Part shown: piece after piece, positions 34,919 to 42,960 of the stretch | Layout of the letters: the number at the start of each line of letters is the position of its first letter | Position numbering within the stretch: position 1 is the stretch's first letter | Assembly (NCBI GenBank): GCA_942490855.1 | Contig: CALNYS010000004.1 | Coordinates: forward strand, 310,001 to 374,000 | Length of the DNA: 64,000 bases | Origin: CALNYS01 sp942490855 | Lineage (GTDB): Bacteria; Planctomycetota; Phycisphaerae; Phycisphaerales; UBA1924 | Direction of reading: 5' to 3' | Made by a program: the position numbers and the translations under genes | Notes under the pieces: generated by a model | Told to the model about the DNA's origin: nothing | Databases searched by the model: none | What the model saw: the letters and a program-made list of their open reading frames with translations, nothing else

Positions 34919-37238
34919 ATGAGCAGCGCACCGACCAAACCACCGATGAGCCCGCCGGGGCAGAGGCCCCCTGGGCCCGCGCCCACACCGACGGCGAGCA
35001 AGCTCAACGTCGCGATCGATCCGATCAAGCTGCTGCGTCAGAACTGGTTGTGGCTCGGGCTCGCCGGCGTGTTCGGCATCGGCCTCGGCATCGTCGCGCA
35101 CGTGGCGCTGCTCAAGACCACGCCGATCTTCGCCGCCCGCGCCTACTACGAAGCGATCGGCGTGTACGAGAACGTTGACGACCAGGTGAACTCCATCGGT
35201 ACGTCCGAGGACGAGATCGAGCGGTTCATCCAGTCGCAGGTCGCGCTGATGATCTCTGACGACATCCTGCGCAAGGCCGCCGAGAACCCCCGCGTCCGCT
35301 CGGACACGGTCTGGAGCAAGAAGTTCACGAGCAAGAGCGGCGAGTTCGATCCCGTCGAGGCGTACCTCTCGCTCAAGGACATCGTCTCTGCGCGCGCTGC
35401 CCGAGACGAACTTCATCGTGCTCTCTGTCACCGCCGGGCGGAAGAACGACGCGGTCACCCTCGCGGCCGTCGTTTCGGGCGAGTATCAGGAGAAGCTCCG
35501 GCGCGAGCAGCAGCAGGGGCGGCTGAACATCACGCAGACCCTGACCAACCAGCTCAACTCGATCCAGGAAGAGAACCTGCTCATCCAGGACCGCATGCGC
35601 CGCCTGCTGCGCGACAACAACCTCACCACGCTCGACGAGAAGCTCACCAGCGAGCGCTTCGAGATCCAGAGCATCCTCCCGGTCCTCCAGGAGACGCGCT
35701 ACAACCTCGGCAACATCCGCGAGCAGCTCGCGATCTACGAGGAGCAGCTCGCCGCGCCGGGCGGCGCCAACTACCCGGAGCTCATCCGCTCGATCGTCCG
35801 CCAGGACCCGGTCATCCAGACGTTCATCCGACGGATCGCTGACCTCAAGGCCTCGCTCCGCGCGTCGCGCGACACCTTCGGGCCCAACCACCGCGCGGTG
35901 AAGCAGCTCGAGGTCAGCATCAACTCGACCGAGCAGGAGATGGCCGCCCAGGAGCAGGCCCTCCACGCCGAGAAGTTCGTCGAGTACATCGAGAACATGC
36001 GCAACCAGATCCGCACGCTCAGCACGATCGAAGCCGAGGCCGTGGCGCGTCTGGAAACCGCGGAGGCCCGCCAGTCCGAGCTGCAGGCGATCCTCGAGGA
36101 CTACAACACCCTCGCGTCCGACCTCGACCGCCTCGGCGACCGCGAGACGGAGCTCGAGTCGCGGATCTCGGAAGCGACCGCCCTCGGCGACCGCCTGAAC
36201 TCTGAACGCATGCGCGTGGCGCAGGCGCCCCGCGCCGACGAGCGCCCCGTCTTCCCCAAGCTGATCATCGTCGTCCCCGGCGTCACCATCCTCGTCGTCG
36301 GGTTCGTGGGCGGCCTGATCTTCCTGCGCGAGCTGCTCGAGCAGCGCGTGCGCGGGCCAGCCGACCTCGCGCTCATCCCGCGTCTGCGCATCGCGGGCGT
36401 CATCCCGGATCTCTCGGAAGACCCCTCGCACCCGGCGGCGATCGAGACGGCGGTCCTGGACCGCCCCGACGGCGTCATCACCGAGGCGGTGCGCAACACC
36501 CGCTCCGAGATCCTCAAGCGCTTCGGGCGCAACGGGCACAAGACGCTGCTGATCGCCAGCGGCATGCCCGGGTCCGGCGCCACGTCCTTCGCGACGAACT
36601 TCGCGCGCAGCTGCGCCTCGTGCGAGCTCAAGACGCTCCTGATCGACGCCAACCTCAGGCGTCCCGGCGTGCACAACGCGGCGGGCGTGAACGAGAGCCC
36701 CGGCCTCGGCGAGGTGCTCGCGGGCAAGTCCGACTTCAAGGTCGCGGTCCAGAGCGGCGACGCCCCGGGTCTCGACGTGCTCGCCGCCGGCGACGCGGTG
36801 CACCGCCAGCCGGAGCGTCTGATCTCGCGGGCCTTCGATCGGCTCCTGGCCGACGTGAAGGAGCAGTACGACATCGTCATCCTCGACGCGCCGCCGTCGA
36901 TCGTCTCGAGCGACGCGTACACGCTCGCCGCCAAATGCGACGCGTCGCTGCTGGTGATCCGCGCGTACGCCGAGAAGCGGGGCCTCGTTACGAGGCTGCG
37001 CGGGCGCTTCGACGAGGCTCACGCCGAGTTCATGGGCGTCATCGTCAACGGTGTGCGTTCCGCGGCCGGCGGGTACTTCAAGAAGAACTACCTCGAGACC
37101 CACCGCTACTCGTCCGGCAAGGCGGCTCTCGCGCCCAGCGAACCTCGCAAGCGCAAGGGCTCCAAAGGCGGTACGAAAAAGGACGCGGGAGTGAGCGACG
37201 CCCAGGACGCCCCGGGCGCCGACGACGACGCGTCGTAA
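34919..37238 (+). pseudogene. Wzz/Wzc-like chain-length protein with tyrosine-kinase-like domain, frameshifted
   Basis: The first frame from 34919 gives a Wzz start: Pro-rich tail, helix LWLGLAGVFGIGLGIVAHVA, then VYENVDDQVNSIGTS. It leaves phase at about 35385-35400. The second frame carries the rest to 37238 (coiled coil, second helix FPKLIIVVPGVTILVVGFVG, BY-kinase-like domain). Removing one base from the TCTGCGCGCG run restores continuous reading through LPETNFIVLSVTAG. It could be an assembly error, a real mutation or two genes (GTG at 35418). The kinase domain has Walker B-like ILDAPP. However, its P-loop reads GMPGSGATS with alanine in place of lysine, and the A' motif is DAN instead of DxD, so catalysis is doubtful. 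The role is control of EPS chain length. Confidence 0.8.
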
Positions 37239-37261
37239 ACTAACCGCAGAGGGAGAGACCG

Positions 37262-38629
37262 CTGGACCCGCTCGACTCGATCTTTGCCCCGTCCGGGCCC
37301 GCGCCCGGCGAGGACCTCGCGCCCGACCTCGCGAGCGAGATCGCCCAGAGTGCGCCCGAACTCGCGCGGACCCCGCTGGACATCTTCCACAGCTACCTCG
37401 GCGTCTTCCTGGTCGCGTTCCTCGTGACGCTCCTCGTCACGCCGCTGATGCGCCGTCTCGCGATCCGCAACGGCGTCATCGACCGCCCCGACGACCCCCG
37501 CAAGGCCCACCGCATCCCCGTCGCGTACCTCGGCGGCGTTGGGGTGTACGCCGGGCTGATGGCCGCGGTTCTCTTTAGCTACTTCGCCCCGCAGGACCTG
37601 CTGGGCGGGCACGAGTCCGTCCGGGCGCTCTCGCCCGTGCCCATCTCGATCATCGTCGGGATGACCATCATCATGTTCCTCGGCGTCCTCGACGACGTCG
37701 TGGGGGTGGACCCGCGCCTCAAGATCGCGGGGCAGCTCATCGCGGCCGCCGCGCTCGCGTCAGAGAAGATGGGCACCAACGTCGCCAAGGGCATCCTCGG
37801 GCCGATCGGGCGCTTCATCGGGAACGAGGACCTGGTCTTCATGATCCCGCTGCCCTTCATCGAGGGCGAGTACCAGTTCCAGCTGATGTACTGGGTCGGG
37901 ACGGCGATCATCGCGTTCTTCGTGCTCGGGTTCTGCAACGCCAGCAACCTGATCGACGGGCTCGACGGGCTGCTCTCGGGCGTCACGTCCATCGCCGCCG
38001 CGGGGTTCTTGTTCATCGCGATCGGGATGGCCGTCACCGATTCGGGCCCGCTCGACGGCGCCCGCCTCGTCCTCTGCATGGCGCTGCTCGGGGCCTGCCT
38101 CGGGTTCCTCCCACACAACTTCAACCCGGCGTCCATCTTCCTCGGTGACGCCGGGTCGCTGCTGCTCGGGTTCGTCTCGGTCGTGGTGATCCTCTCGATG
38201 GGCGACACGGGGCAGACCCCGCTGGTCGTCGCGGGGATGATCATCTACGCCATCCCGATCATCGACACGATCCTCGCGATCTTCCGGCGCAAGCTCGCCG
38301 GCAAGCCCATCAGCGCCGCGGACGACCAGCACCTGCACCACATGCTCAAGCGCTCGCTGGGCGTCAAGGGCGCGGTGCTCGTCATGTACGCGCTCGGCGG
38401 CGTCTTCGCGTCCCTCGGCGTCCTCGTGACGCTCGGGCGCGCCCGCGACTCGTACACCCTCGCGATCGTCGCGGTCTCGTTCATCGGCGTCACCGCGATC
38501 AAGGTCGCACGGCGCCAGGCGATCGAGCGCGACGCCGCCGACCGCCTCGCGCTCACGCGCCCCGGCACGGTCCCGACAAAGCCGCCCGCCGTCGCCCCAA
38601 CCACGACCGACGAGCCCGCGCACGTCTGA
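37262..38629 (+). CDS. WecA/TagO-like undecaprenyl-phosphate phosphoglycosyltransferase
   Basis: 455 aa if started at CTG 37262, six bases after GGGAG. The first GTG (37424) falls inside the first membrane helix (GVFLVAFLVTLLVTPLMRRL), so it would cut off a needed segment; no ATG/GTG/TTG lies between. About ten membrane helices carry family motifs: DRPDDPRKAHRIPVAYLGGV, LDDVVGVDPR, NASNLIDGLDGL, IFLGDAGSLLLGF and DDQHLHHML. The enzyme transfers a sugar-1-phosphate (often GlcNAc-1-P) to undecaprenyl phosphate, starting the polymer. It is the last clear gene of the EPS operon. Confidence 0.88.
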   Translation: MDPLDSIFAPSGPAPGEDLAPDLASEIAQSAPELARTPLDIFHSYLGVFLVAFLVTLLVTPLMRRLAIRNGVIDRPDDPRKAHRIPVAYLGGVGVYAGLMAAVLFSYFAPQDLLGGHESVRALSPVPISIIVGMTIIMFLGVLDDVVGVDPRLKIAGQLIAAAALASEKMGTNVAKGILGPIGRFIGNEDLVFMIPLPFIEGEYQFQLMYWVGTAIIAFFVLGFCNASNLIDGLDGLLSGVTSIAAAGFLFIAIGMAVTDSGPLDGARLVLCMALLGACLGFLPHNFNPASIFLGDAGSLLLGFVSVVVILSMGDTGQTPLVVAGMIIYAIPIIDTILAIFRRKLAGKPISAADDQHLHHMLKRSLGVKGAVLVMYALGGVFASLGVLVTLGRARDSYTLAIVAVSFIGVTAIKVARRQAIERDAADRLALTRPGTVPTKPPAVAPTTTDEPAHV

Positions 38630-38646
38630 CGCCCTATCCTCGGGCG

Positions 38647-39009
38647 ATGACACCACACGACTTCGAAGCGTTCAAGGCGCGCCGCGAGCTCGGCAACGCC
38701 CGTGTGCTCGACACCGATCACATCGGCATCAAGCGGTTCTTCCGCCTCGACAGCGACGCCTACACCGACCGTACCGGGCAGGGCGGGCTCGACGAGCCCA
38801 CCAAGGAACTCTTGGGCCTTGTCGCCTCCAGCGTCCTGCGCTGCAACGACTGCATCGACTACCACCTCGAACGCTGCGTCGAGGTCGGGCTGAGCGAGAA
38901 GCAGATCGAGGACGCGCTCAACATCGCTCTCGTCGTGGGCGGCTCCATCGTCATCCCCCACCTCCGCCACGCGCGTTTGACGCTCGACGCGCTCCGGGAC
39001 CGCGCATAA
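38647..39009 (+). CDS. AhpD-like / carboxymuconolactone decarboxylase family protein
   Basis: 120 aa, a single CMD domain. The redox-type motif reads LRCNDCIDYHLERC (C-x-x-C with the following His), as in AhpD-like alkylhydroperoxidases. The downstream helix IEDALNIALVVGGSIVIPHL is typical. It could reduce peroxides with a thiol partner; decarboxylase activity is unlikely given the CxxC. It begins 17 bp after the EPS glycosyltransferase and may be its last co-transcribed gene. Confidence 0.88.
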   Translation: MTPHDFEAFKARRELGNARVLDTDHIGIKRFFRLDSDAYTDRTGQGGLDEPTKELLGLVASSVLRCNDCIDYHLERCVEVGLSEKQIEDALNIALVVGGSIVIPHLRHARLTLDALRDRA

Positions 39010-39035
39010 AAAAAGCGACCGTCGCCGGTCGCTTT
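39008..39035 (-). terminator. Bidirectional terminator between ahpD-like gene and rpsR
   Basis: A perfect 10-bp stem, AAAGCGACCG / CGGTCGCTTT, has a 4-base loop. On the minus strand it ends in seven T, so it terminates rpsR. It also starts within the stop codon of the plus-strand gene and can end that transcript. Confidence 0.9.
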
Positions 39036-39058
39036 GGGATGCACGATGGCGTCCGCGA

Positions 39059-39298
39059 TCAGAGGGTCGCGGAGGTGTAGGGCAGCAGGCCCATGAAGCG
39101 GGCACGCTTCACGGCCGCGGCGAGCAGGCGCTGGTCGCGGGCGGTCAGCGCGGTGCGCTTGCGTCCGTAGATCTTGCCGTTGGGGCTCATCATGCGACGC
39201 AGGGCGTCCACGTTCTTGTAATCGATGTAGTTCACGCCCTTGGCGGACGTCTGAACGATGTCGGGCTTGCGCCCCGGGAAACGGCTGAACTGGCTCAT
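39059..39298 (-). CDS. rpsR: 30S ribosomal protein bS18
   Basis: 79 aa, normal length. Typical sequence: YIDYKNVDALRRMMSPNGKI, then RKRTALTARDQRLLAAAVKR and ARFMGLLPY. It binds the 30S platform with bS6. It stands alone here; the usual partners rpsF, ssb and rplI are not in the window. It has its own terminator. Confidence 0.97.
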   Translation of the reverse strand: MSQFSRFPGRKPDIVQTSAKGVNYIDYKNVDALRRMMSPNGKIYGRKRTALTARDQRLLAAAVKRARFMGLLPYTSATL

Positions 39299-39401
39299 GC
39301 GTCAAAGCTCCGTCGTGGTCGGTTGGGCCCGGGTCCATCCCCAGGCGACGGTGAGCCGAGCAGTGTAGCCGATGCCCCGACAGGCGCCAAGACGCCCTCG
39401 C

Positions 39402-40406
39402 TCAGAACTCCCGCGCGACCGCGGCCTCGCCCATCGCCGCGAGCAACCCCCTCGCGGAGGACTCAGGCAGCCCCGCCAGACGCCCCTGGGCCCGCTCGAC
39501 GAGCCTGCGGGCCGTCGCGGCGGCCGAGGCGATCGACCCGTCGGCCCGCAGGCGTGCGATCAGCTCGGCCTGACGCCCCGGGTCGCCCGCCGCCTCGAAC
39601 GCGGCCCGGGCCTCGTCGTCCCGCCCCGCCGACGTCATCTGGGCGAGGTGGCGGATCAGGGGCAGCGTGAGCTTCCCCTTCTCCTGGTCCTTCTGCACGC
39701 TCTTGCCCACGACCCGCTCGTCCCCGGTGAGGTCGAGCAGGTCGTCCTGGATCTGGAACGCCGCCCCGACGTCGGCGCCGAAGCCGCGCAGGGCCTCGAC
39801 CTCCTCGTCGCTCGCCCCGGACGCCCGCGCGCCCAGCTCGCACGCGAGCCCGATCAGCGACGCGGTCTTGCGGTCGATGATGTCGAAGTAGGTCGCCTCG
39901 TCGAGGGCCGCGTTGCCGCGGTTGGTCAGCTGGAGCAGCTCACCGGCGCAGAGGGTGGTCGTCACGCGCCCGATCCGCTCGGCGATCTCGGGACGCCCGA
40001 GCGTCGAGCACAGGTGGAAGGCAGAGGAGATCAGGTAGTCGCCCAGGATCACCGCGGCCTCATTGCCGTGGAGCGTGTTGACGGTGCGCCCGCGCCGGCG
40101 CGTCTCGGCCTCGTCGAGCACGTCGTCGTGCACGAGCGTCGCCATGTGGATCATCTCGACGACCGCCGCGAGCGTCTCGTGCTCGCGCCCGATCGAGCGC
40201 CCGCCGGACGAGAGCCCGCACAGCAGCGTCAGCGTCGGGCGCAGCAGCTTCCCGCGGTAGCGCTCGACGAGCGCCGCCAGCTCGCGCACGCACGCGAGGT
40301 CCGATTCGAGGTGCCCGTCGAAGATCGTGACGACGCGCTCGAGCGAAGCGCGCAGCTCGGCCCCGAGATCGGCATCGCCCGCGGTCAACTCGAGGAGGGT
40401 CGTCAT
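39402..40406 (-). CDS. Trans-polyprenyl diphosphate synthase
   Basis: 334 aa. Both aspartate-rich motifs of long-chain prenyl synthases are present: MIHMATLVHDDVLDEAETRR (first) and AAFQIQDDLLDLTGDE (second), with GKLLRPTLTLL upstream. It condenses isopentenyl diphosphate units onto an allylic primer. The small residues before the first motif suggest a long chain, for the quinone side chain (octaprenyl/heptaprenyl type), but chain length is inference. The methyltransferase gene lies 19 bp upstream on the same strand. Confidence 0.92.
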   Translation of the reverse strand: MTTLLELTAGDADLGAELRASLERVVTIFDGHLESDLACVRELAALVERYRGKLLRPTLTLLCGLSSGGRSIGREHETLAAVVEMIHMATLVHDDVLDEAETRRRGRTVNTLHGNEAAVILGDYLISSAFHLCSTLGRPEIAERIGRVTTTLCAGELLQLTNRGNAALDEATYFDIIDRKTASLIGLACELGARASGASDEEVEALRGFGADVGAAFQIQDDLLDLTGDERVVGKSVQKDQEKGKLTLPLIRHLAQMTSAGRDDEARAAFEAAGDPGRQAELIARLRADGSIASAAATARRLVERAQGRLAGLPESSARGLLAAMGEAAVAREF

Positions 40407-40425
40407 CTCACAAGCCTACGCGCGC

Positions 40426-41298
40426 TCAGCGCTCGGCGACGATGTAGGAGATCCACCCGGCGTCCGCGTCGCCGCGCGTCGCCCGCTCGTAGACCCCGTT
40501 GCCCTCGCCCGTGTCCTCGTCGGTCTGCTCCCAGTACACGCCCACACGCGAGAAACCCGCCTCCGCGAGCAGTTCCTGCAGCTCGGGCAGCGTCCAGAGG
40601 CGCCAGCGGTAGTCGAACGCCCGGTCGAGCTTCGAACCGTCGGGGAACGCGAAGTGGATGTAGCACTGCATGTGCCCCGTGATCGGGTCGTAGTCGTGCT
40701 GGTCCCAGATGTAGGTGAAGTCCTCGCCCTCGACCTTGCGCTTCTCCTGGTACTCGCGGAACGCGTCGTACCCGCCGTAGCAGTCGAGGAAGAAGATCCC
40801 GTCGTCGGCGAGGTTCTCGCGCACGCGCCGGAAGTACTGGATCATCTTCTCGCGCGTCATGAACAGCCAGTAGCTGAAGTTCATCGCGAGCAGGCAGTCG
40901 GCCTTCTCGGTCTCGGTGTCCAGCACGTCGCCCTCGACGAGCTCGATGCGCTCGAAGCCGTCGTCCTCGAGCTCGGCGACGTTGTTCTCGCGTCCCCACG
41001 CGAGCGTCGCGGCGTCGATGTCCACCCCGTAAGCGCGGTTGGACGGACGGCGCCCGACCCACTCGCAGCTGGTGTTGCCGGTGCCGCAGAAGTCCTCGCG
41101 GAGCACCTTGGCCTTCTTGCCGCGGAGCTTCTTGTACGTCGCGTCAACGAAATCGATCTCGCTCTCGACGTTCTGCACGGAGAGCTGGTACAGGACATGG
41201 CGGTCGGCGCGGTCGGCGAGCGACGCCCCCTTCCCGCCGGCGCGCGCAGCGATCTTCTTCACGTGGACCCCTTCGGACGATGTCGTGGCAGTGCTCAT
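40426..41298 (-). CDS. Class I SAM-dependent methyltransferase
   Basis: 290 aa from the ATG at 41298; the longer frame upstream overlaps the divergent promoter area. The SAM site reads VLREDFCGTGNTSCEW, followed by YGVDIDAATLAWG (acidic residue for ribose) and ELVEGDVLD. The C-terminal half has IFFLDCYGGYDAFREYQEKR and ends WISYIVAER. The substrate is unknown. Similar proteins are annotated only as methyltransferases. It is probably co-transcribed with the prenyl synthase, so a quinone-pathway role is possible but unproven. Confidence 0.85.
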   Translation of the reverse strand: MSTATTSSEGVHVKKIAARAGGKGASLADRADRHVLYQLSVQNVESEIDFVDATYKKLRGKKAKVLREDFCGTGNTSCEWVGRRPSNRAYGVDIDAATLAWGRENNVAELEDDGFERIELVEGDVLDTETEKADCLLAMNFSYWLFMTREKMIQYFRRVRENLADDGIFFLDCYGGYDAFREYQEKRKVEGEDFTYIWDQHDYDPITGHMQCYIHFAFPDGSKLDRAFDYRWRLWTLPELQELLAEAGFSRVGVYWEQTDEDTGEGNGVYERATRGDADAGWISYIVAER

Positions 41299-41413
41299 CC
41301 GAGCGAGTGTACCGACGCTTCGGGCTCGCGGGAACGCGGGACATCGGGCGATTCCGGGCCCGATCCGGGTCGCCCGTGCGTCGCCTCCGCCCCGAGCGGG
41401 TAGCCTCCCCGTC

Positions 41414-42223
41414 GTGACGAGCCACGACCAGCCCATCGTCTGGACTGCGCCCGCCCCGGGCGTTCGCCTCGCCCGCGCCGACTGGCTCGAGACCGCCGGC
41501 GCCCTCGCCCCCGGTTCGGTCGACCTCTTCTACACCGACCCCCCCTTCGCGACCGGTCGCACCCACCGCGCCGGGGACGCGTCCTTCGACGACGCCTGGC
41601 CCGACCTCCCCGCCTACCTCACGTGGCTGCGCGCCCGCCTCGAGGCCACGCTCCCGGCGCTCGCGCCGACGGGCGCCTTGCTCCTGCACCTGGACTGGCG
41701 CACCAGCCACCACGCGCGGGTGATCCTGGAAGACCTGCTCGGCGCCGGGTCCTTCATCAACCAGCTCGTCTGGACCTACGGCCTCGGGGGCTCGTCGCCG
41801 CGGCGCTTCGCGCGCAAGCACGACGACATCCTCTACTACGCGCCGGACCCCGACCGCTGCTACTTCGACCCGCCGATGGTGCCCGCCACCAGCCGGCGCA
41901 TGGCCGGGCAGGACAAGAAAGCCACCGACGTCCTCGACATCCCCGCGCTCAACAACATGGCCCACGAGCGCGTCGGCTACCCGACCCAGAAACCCCTCGC
42001 GCTGCTCGAGCTCCTGATCAACGCGTGCTGCCCGCCGGGCGGGCTGGTCTACGACCCCTGCTGCGGCTCGGGCACGACGCTGGTCGCCGCGGTGCGCACC
42101 GGTCGGCGTGCGGCCGGCGGCGACGCGAGCGCCGACGCCGTGCGCATCGCGTCAGAACGTCTGGCGCTCGCGGCTCAGGAACTGCCCGAACGCATGGCGT
42201 CGAGGCCGGCCGGGAACGGGTAG
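41414..42223 (+). CDS. Orphan DNA methyltransferase (N6-adenine or N4-cytosine, beta-type order)
   Basis: 269 aa from a GTG start; the open frame upstream runs through the divergent gene and is not used. Motif IV reads FYTDPPFATG near residue 37. The SAM motif is at the C-terminal side (GLVYDPCCGSGTTLVAAV), with YPTQKPLALLELL before it. The order IV then I, with the target-recognition part between, is that of beta-class enzymes. No restriction endonuclease gene is adjacent, so it may be regulatory or a relic. The last 49 bases overlap the convergent hypothetical gene. Confidence 0.9.
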   Translation: MTSHDQPIVWTAPAPGVRLARADWLETAGALAPGSVDLFYTDPPFATGRTHRAGDASFDDAWPDLPAYLTWLRARLEATLPALAPTGALLLHLDWRTSHHARVILEDLLGAGSFINQLVWTYGLGGSSPRRFARKHDDILYYAPDPDRCYFDPPMVPATSRRMAGQDKKATDVLDIPALNNMAHERVGYPTQKPLALLELLINACCPPGGLVYDPCCGSGTTLVAAVRTGRRAAGGDASADAVRIASERLALAAQELPERMASRPAGNG

Positions 42224-42891
42224 GCGGAGAACACGCCGACGCCGGCGCGTCGCCACATGCTGGGCGACGGGTAGACGTCGCCGGAGAACCCGGCGTTGTG
42301 CATGAGGCGCAGCACGGACTCGAAGCTGGGCTCGCGCCCGATCTTCGGATCAACCAGCCGGTTCGAGCGCGCGCCGAGGAACGACACGCTCGCGACGGGG
42401 CGCCGGTCGTGGCGCTCGTCGAGCATGCTGGTGACGGTCTTGAACCCACGCGCGAGATCGTCGGGCGTGAAGTGGTCCTGCCCGCTGGGGCGCAGCAGCC
42501 CGAGCACGAGGATGTTGTCGAGGTCGAACTTCAGCACGTAGGGCTCGCGGCTCTGCCCGTCGTGGGAAGCCATCGAGTCGTGGAAGAGCTTCGCGTAGCT
42601 CGTCACGTTCTGGGGCGTCCACTGGCTGGTGGGCGAGAGGTCGACGAGCTGGGAGATGATGCCGCGGCCGTTGTCCTCGGCGTTGACCCCGCAGACGAGC
42701 GTGCGGTAGCGCCCGTCGAGGAGGTCGCGCAGCATGTCCTGCCCCCACATGATGCGCGCCCGCACCCCGGGGTTCGTCCCCGTCGTCTGGGGCAGCAGCG
42801 TCACACGGTCGGACGTCTGGTCGGCGCGCATAAGAGCGTCGCCGTCGTCGTCGTAGAGCATGGGGTTGTCGATGGTGTCGGTCTGGCTCAT
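42175..42891 (-). CDS. Conserved hypothetical protein
   Basis: 238 aa, soluble, with no signal peptide. Features: RVTLLPQTTGTNPGVRARIM, TLVCGVNAEDNGRGIISQLV, YVLKFDLDNILVLGLLRPSG and VSFLGARSNRLVDP. Codon use fits real coding sequence and the ATG follows a plausible AGGCACACC leader. I do not recognise a family. The 3' end overlaps the DNA methyltransferase by 49 bp tail to tail. Confidence 0.75.
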   Translation of the reverse strand: MSQTDTIDNPMLYDDDGDALMRADQTSDRVTLLPQTTGTNPGVRARIMWGQDMLRDLLDGRYRTLVCGVNAEDNGRGIISQLVDLSPTSQWTPQNVTSYAKLFHDSMASHDGQSREPYVLKFDLDNILVLGLLRPSGQDHFTPDDLARGFKTVTSMLDERHDRRPVASVSFLGARSNRLVDPKIGREPSFESVLRLMHNAGFSGDVYPSPSMWRRAGVGVFSAYPFPAGLDAMRSGSS

Positions 42892-42960
42892 GGTGTGCCT
42901 CCGAAGGCTGCGGCGAATTGTGCCGCGTGTTGGGGTATCGTACCCCCGAAGGAGCTTGTT

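Noticed and set aside
35380..35405. Programmed frameshifting in the Wzz/Wzc-like gene
   Set aside because: No known +1 or -1 slippery heptamer, no stop in the slip position and no clear stimulatory structure; an indel is simpler.
37424..38629. GTG at 37424 as the start of the WecA-like enzyme
   Set aside because: It would begin inside the first membrane helix and has no ribosome site; the CTG at 37262 fits better.
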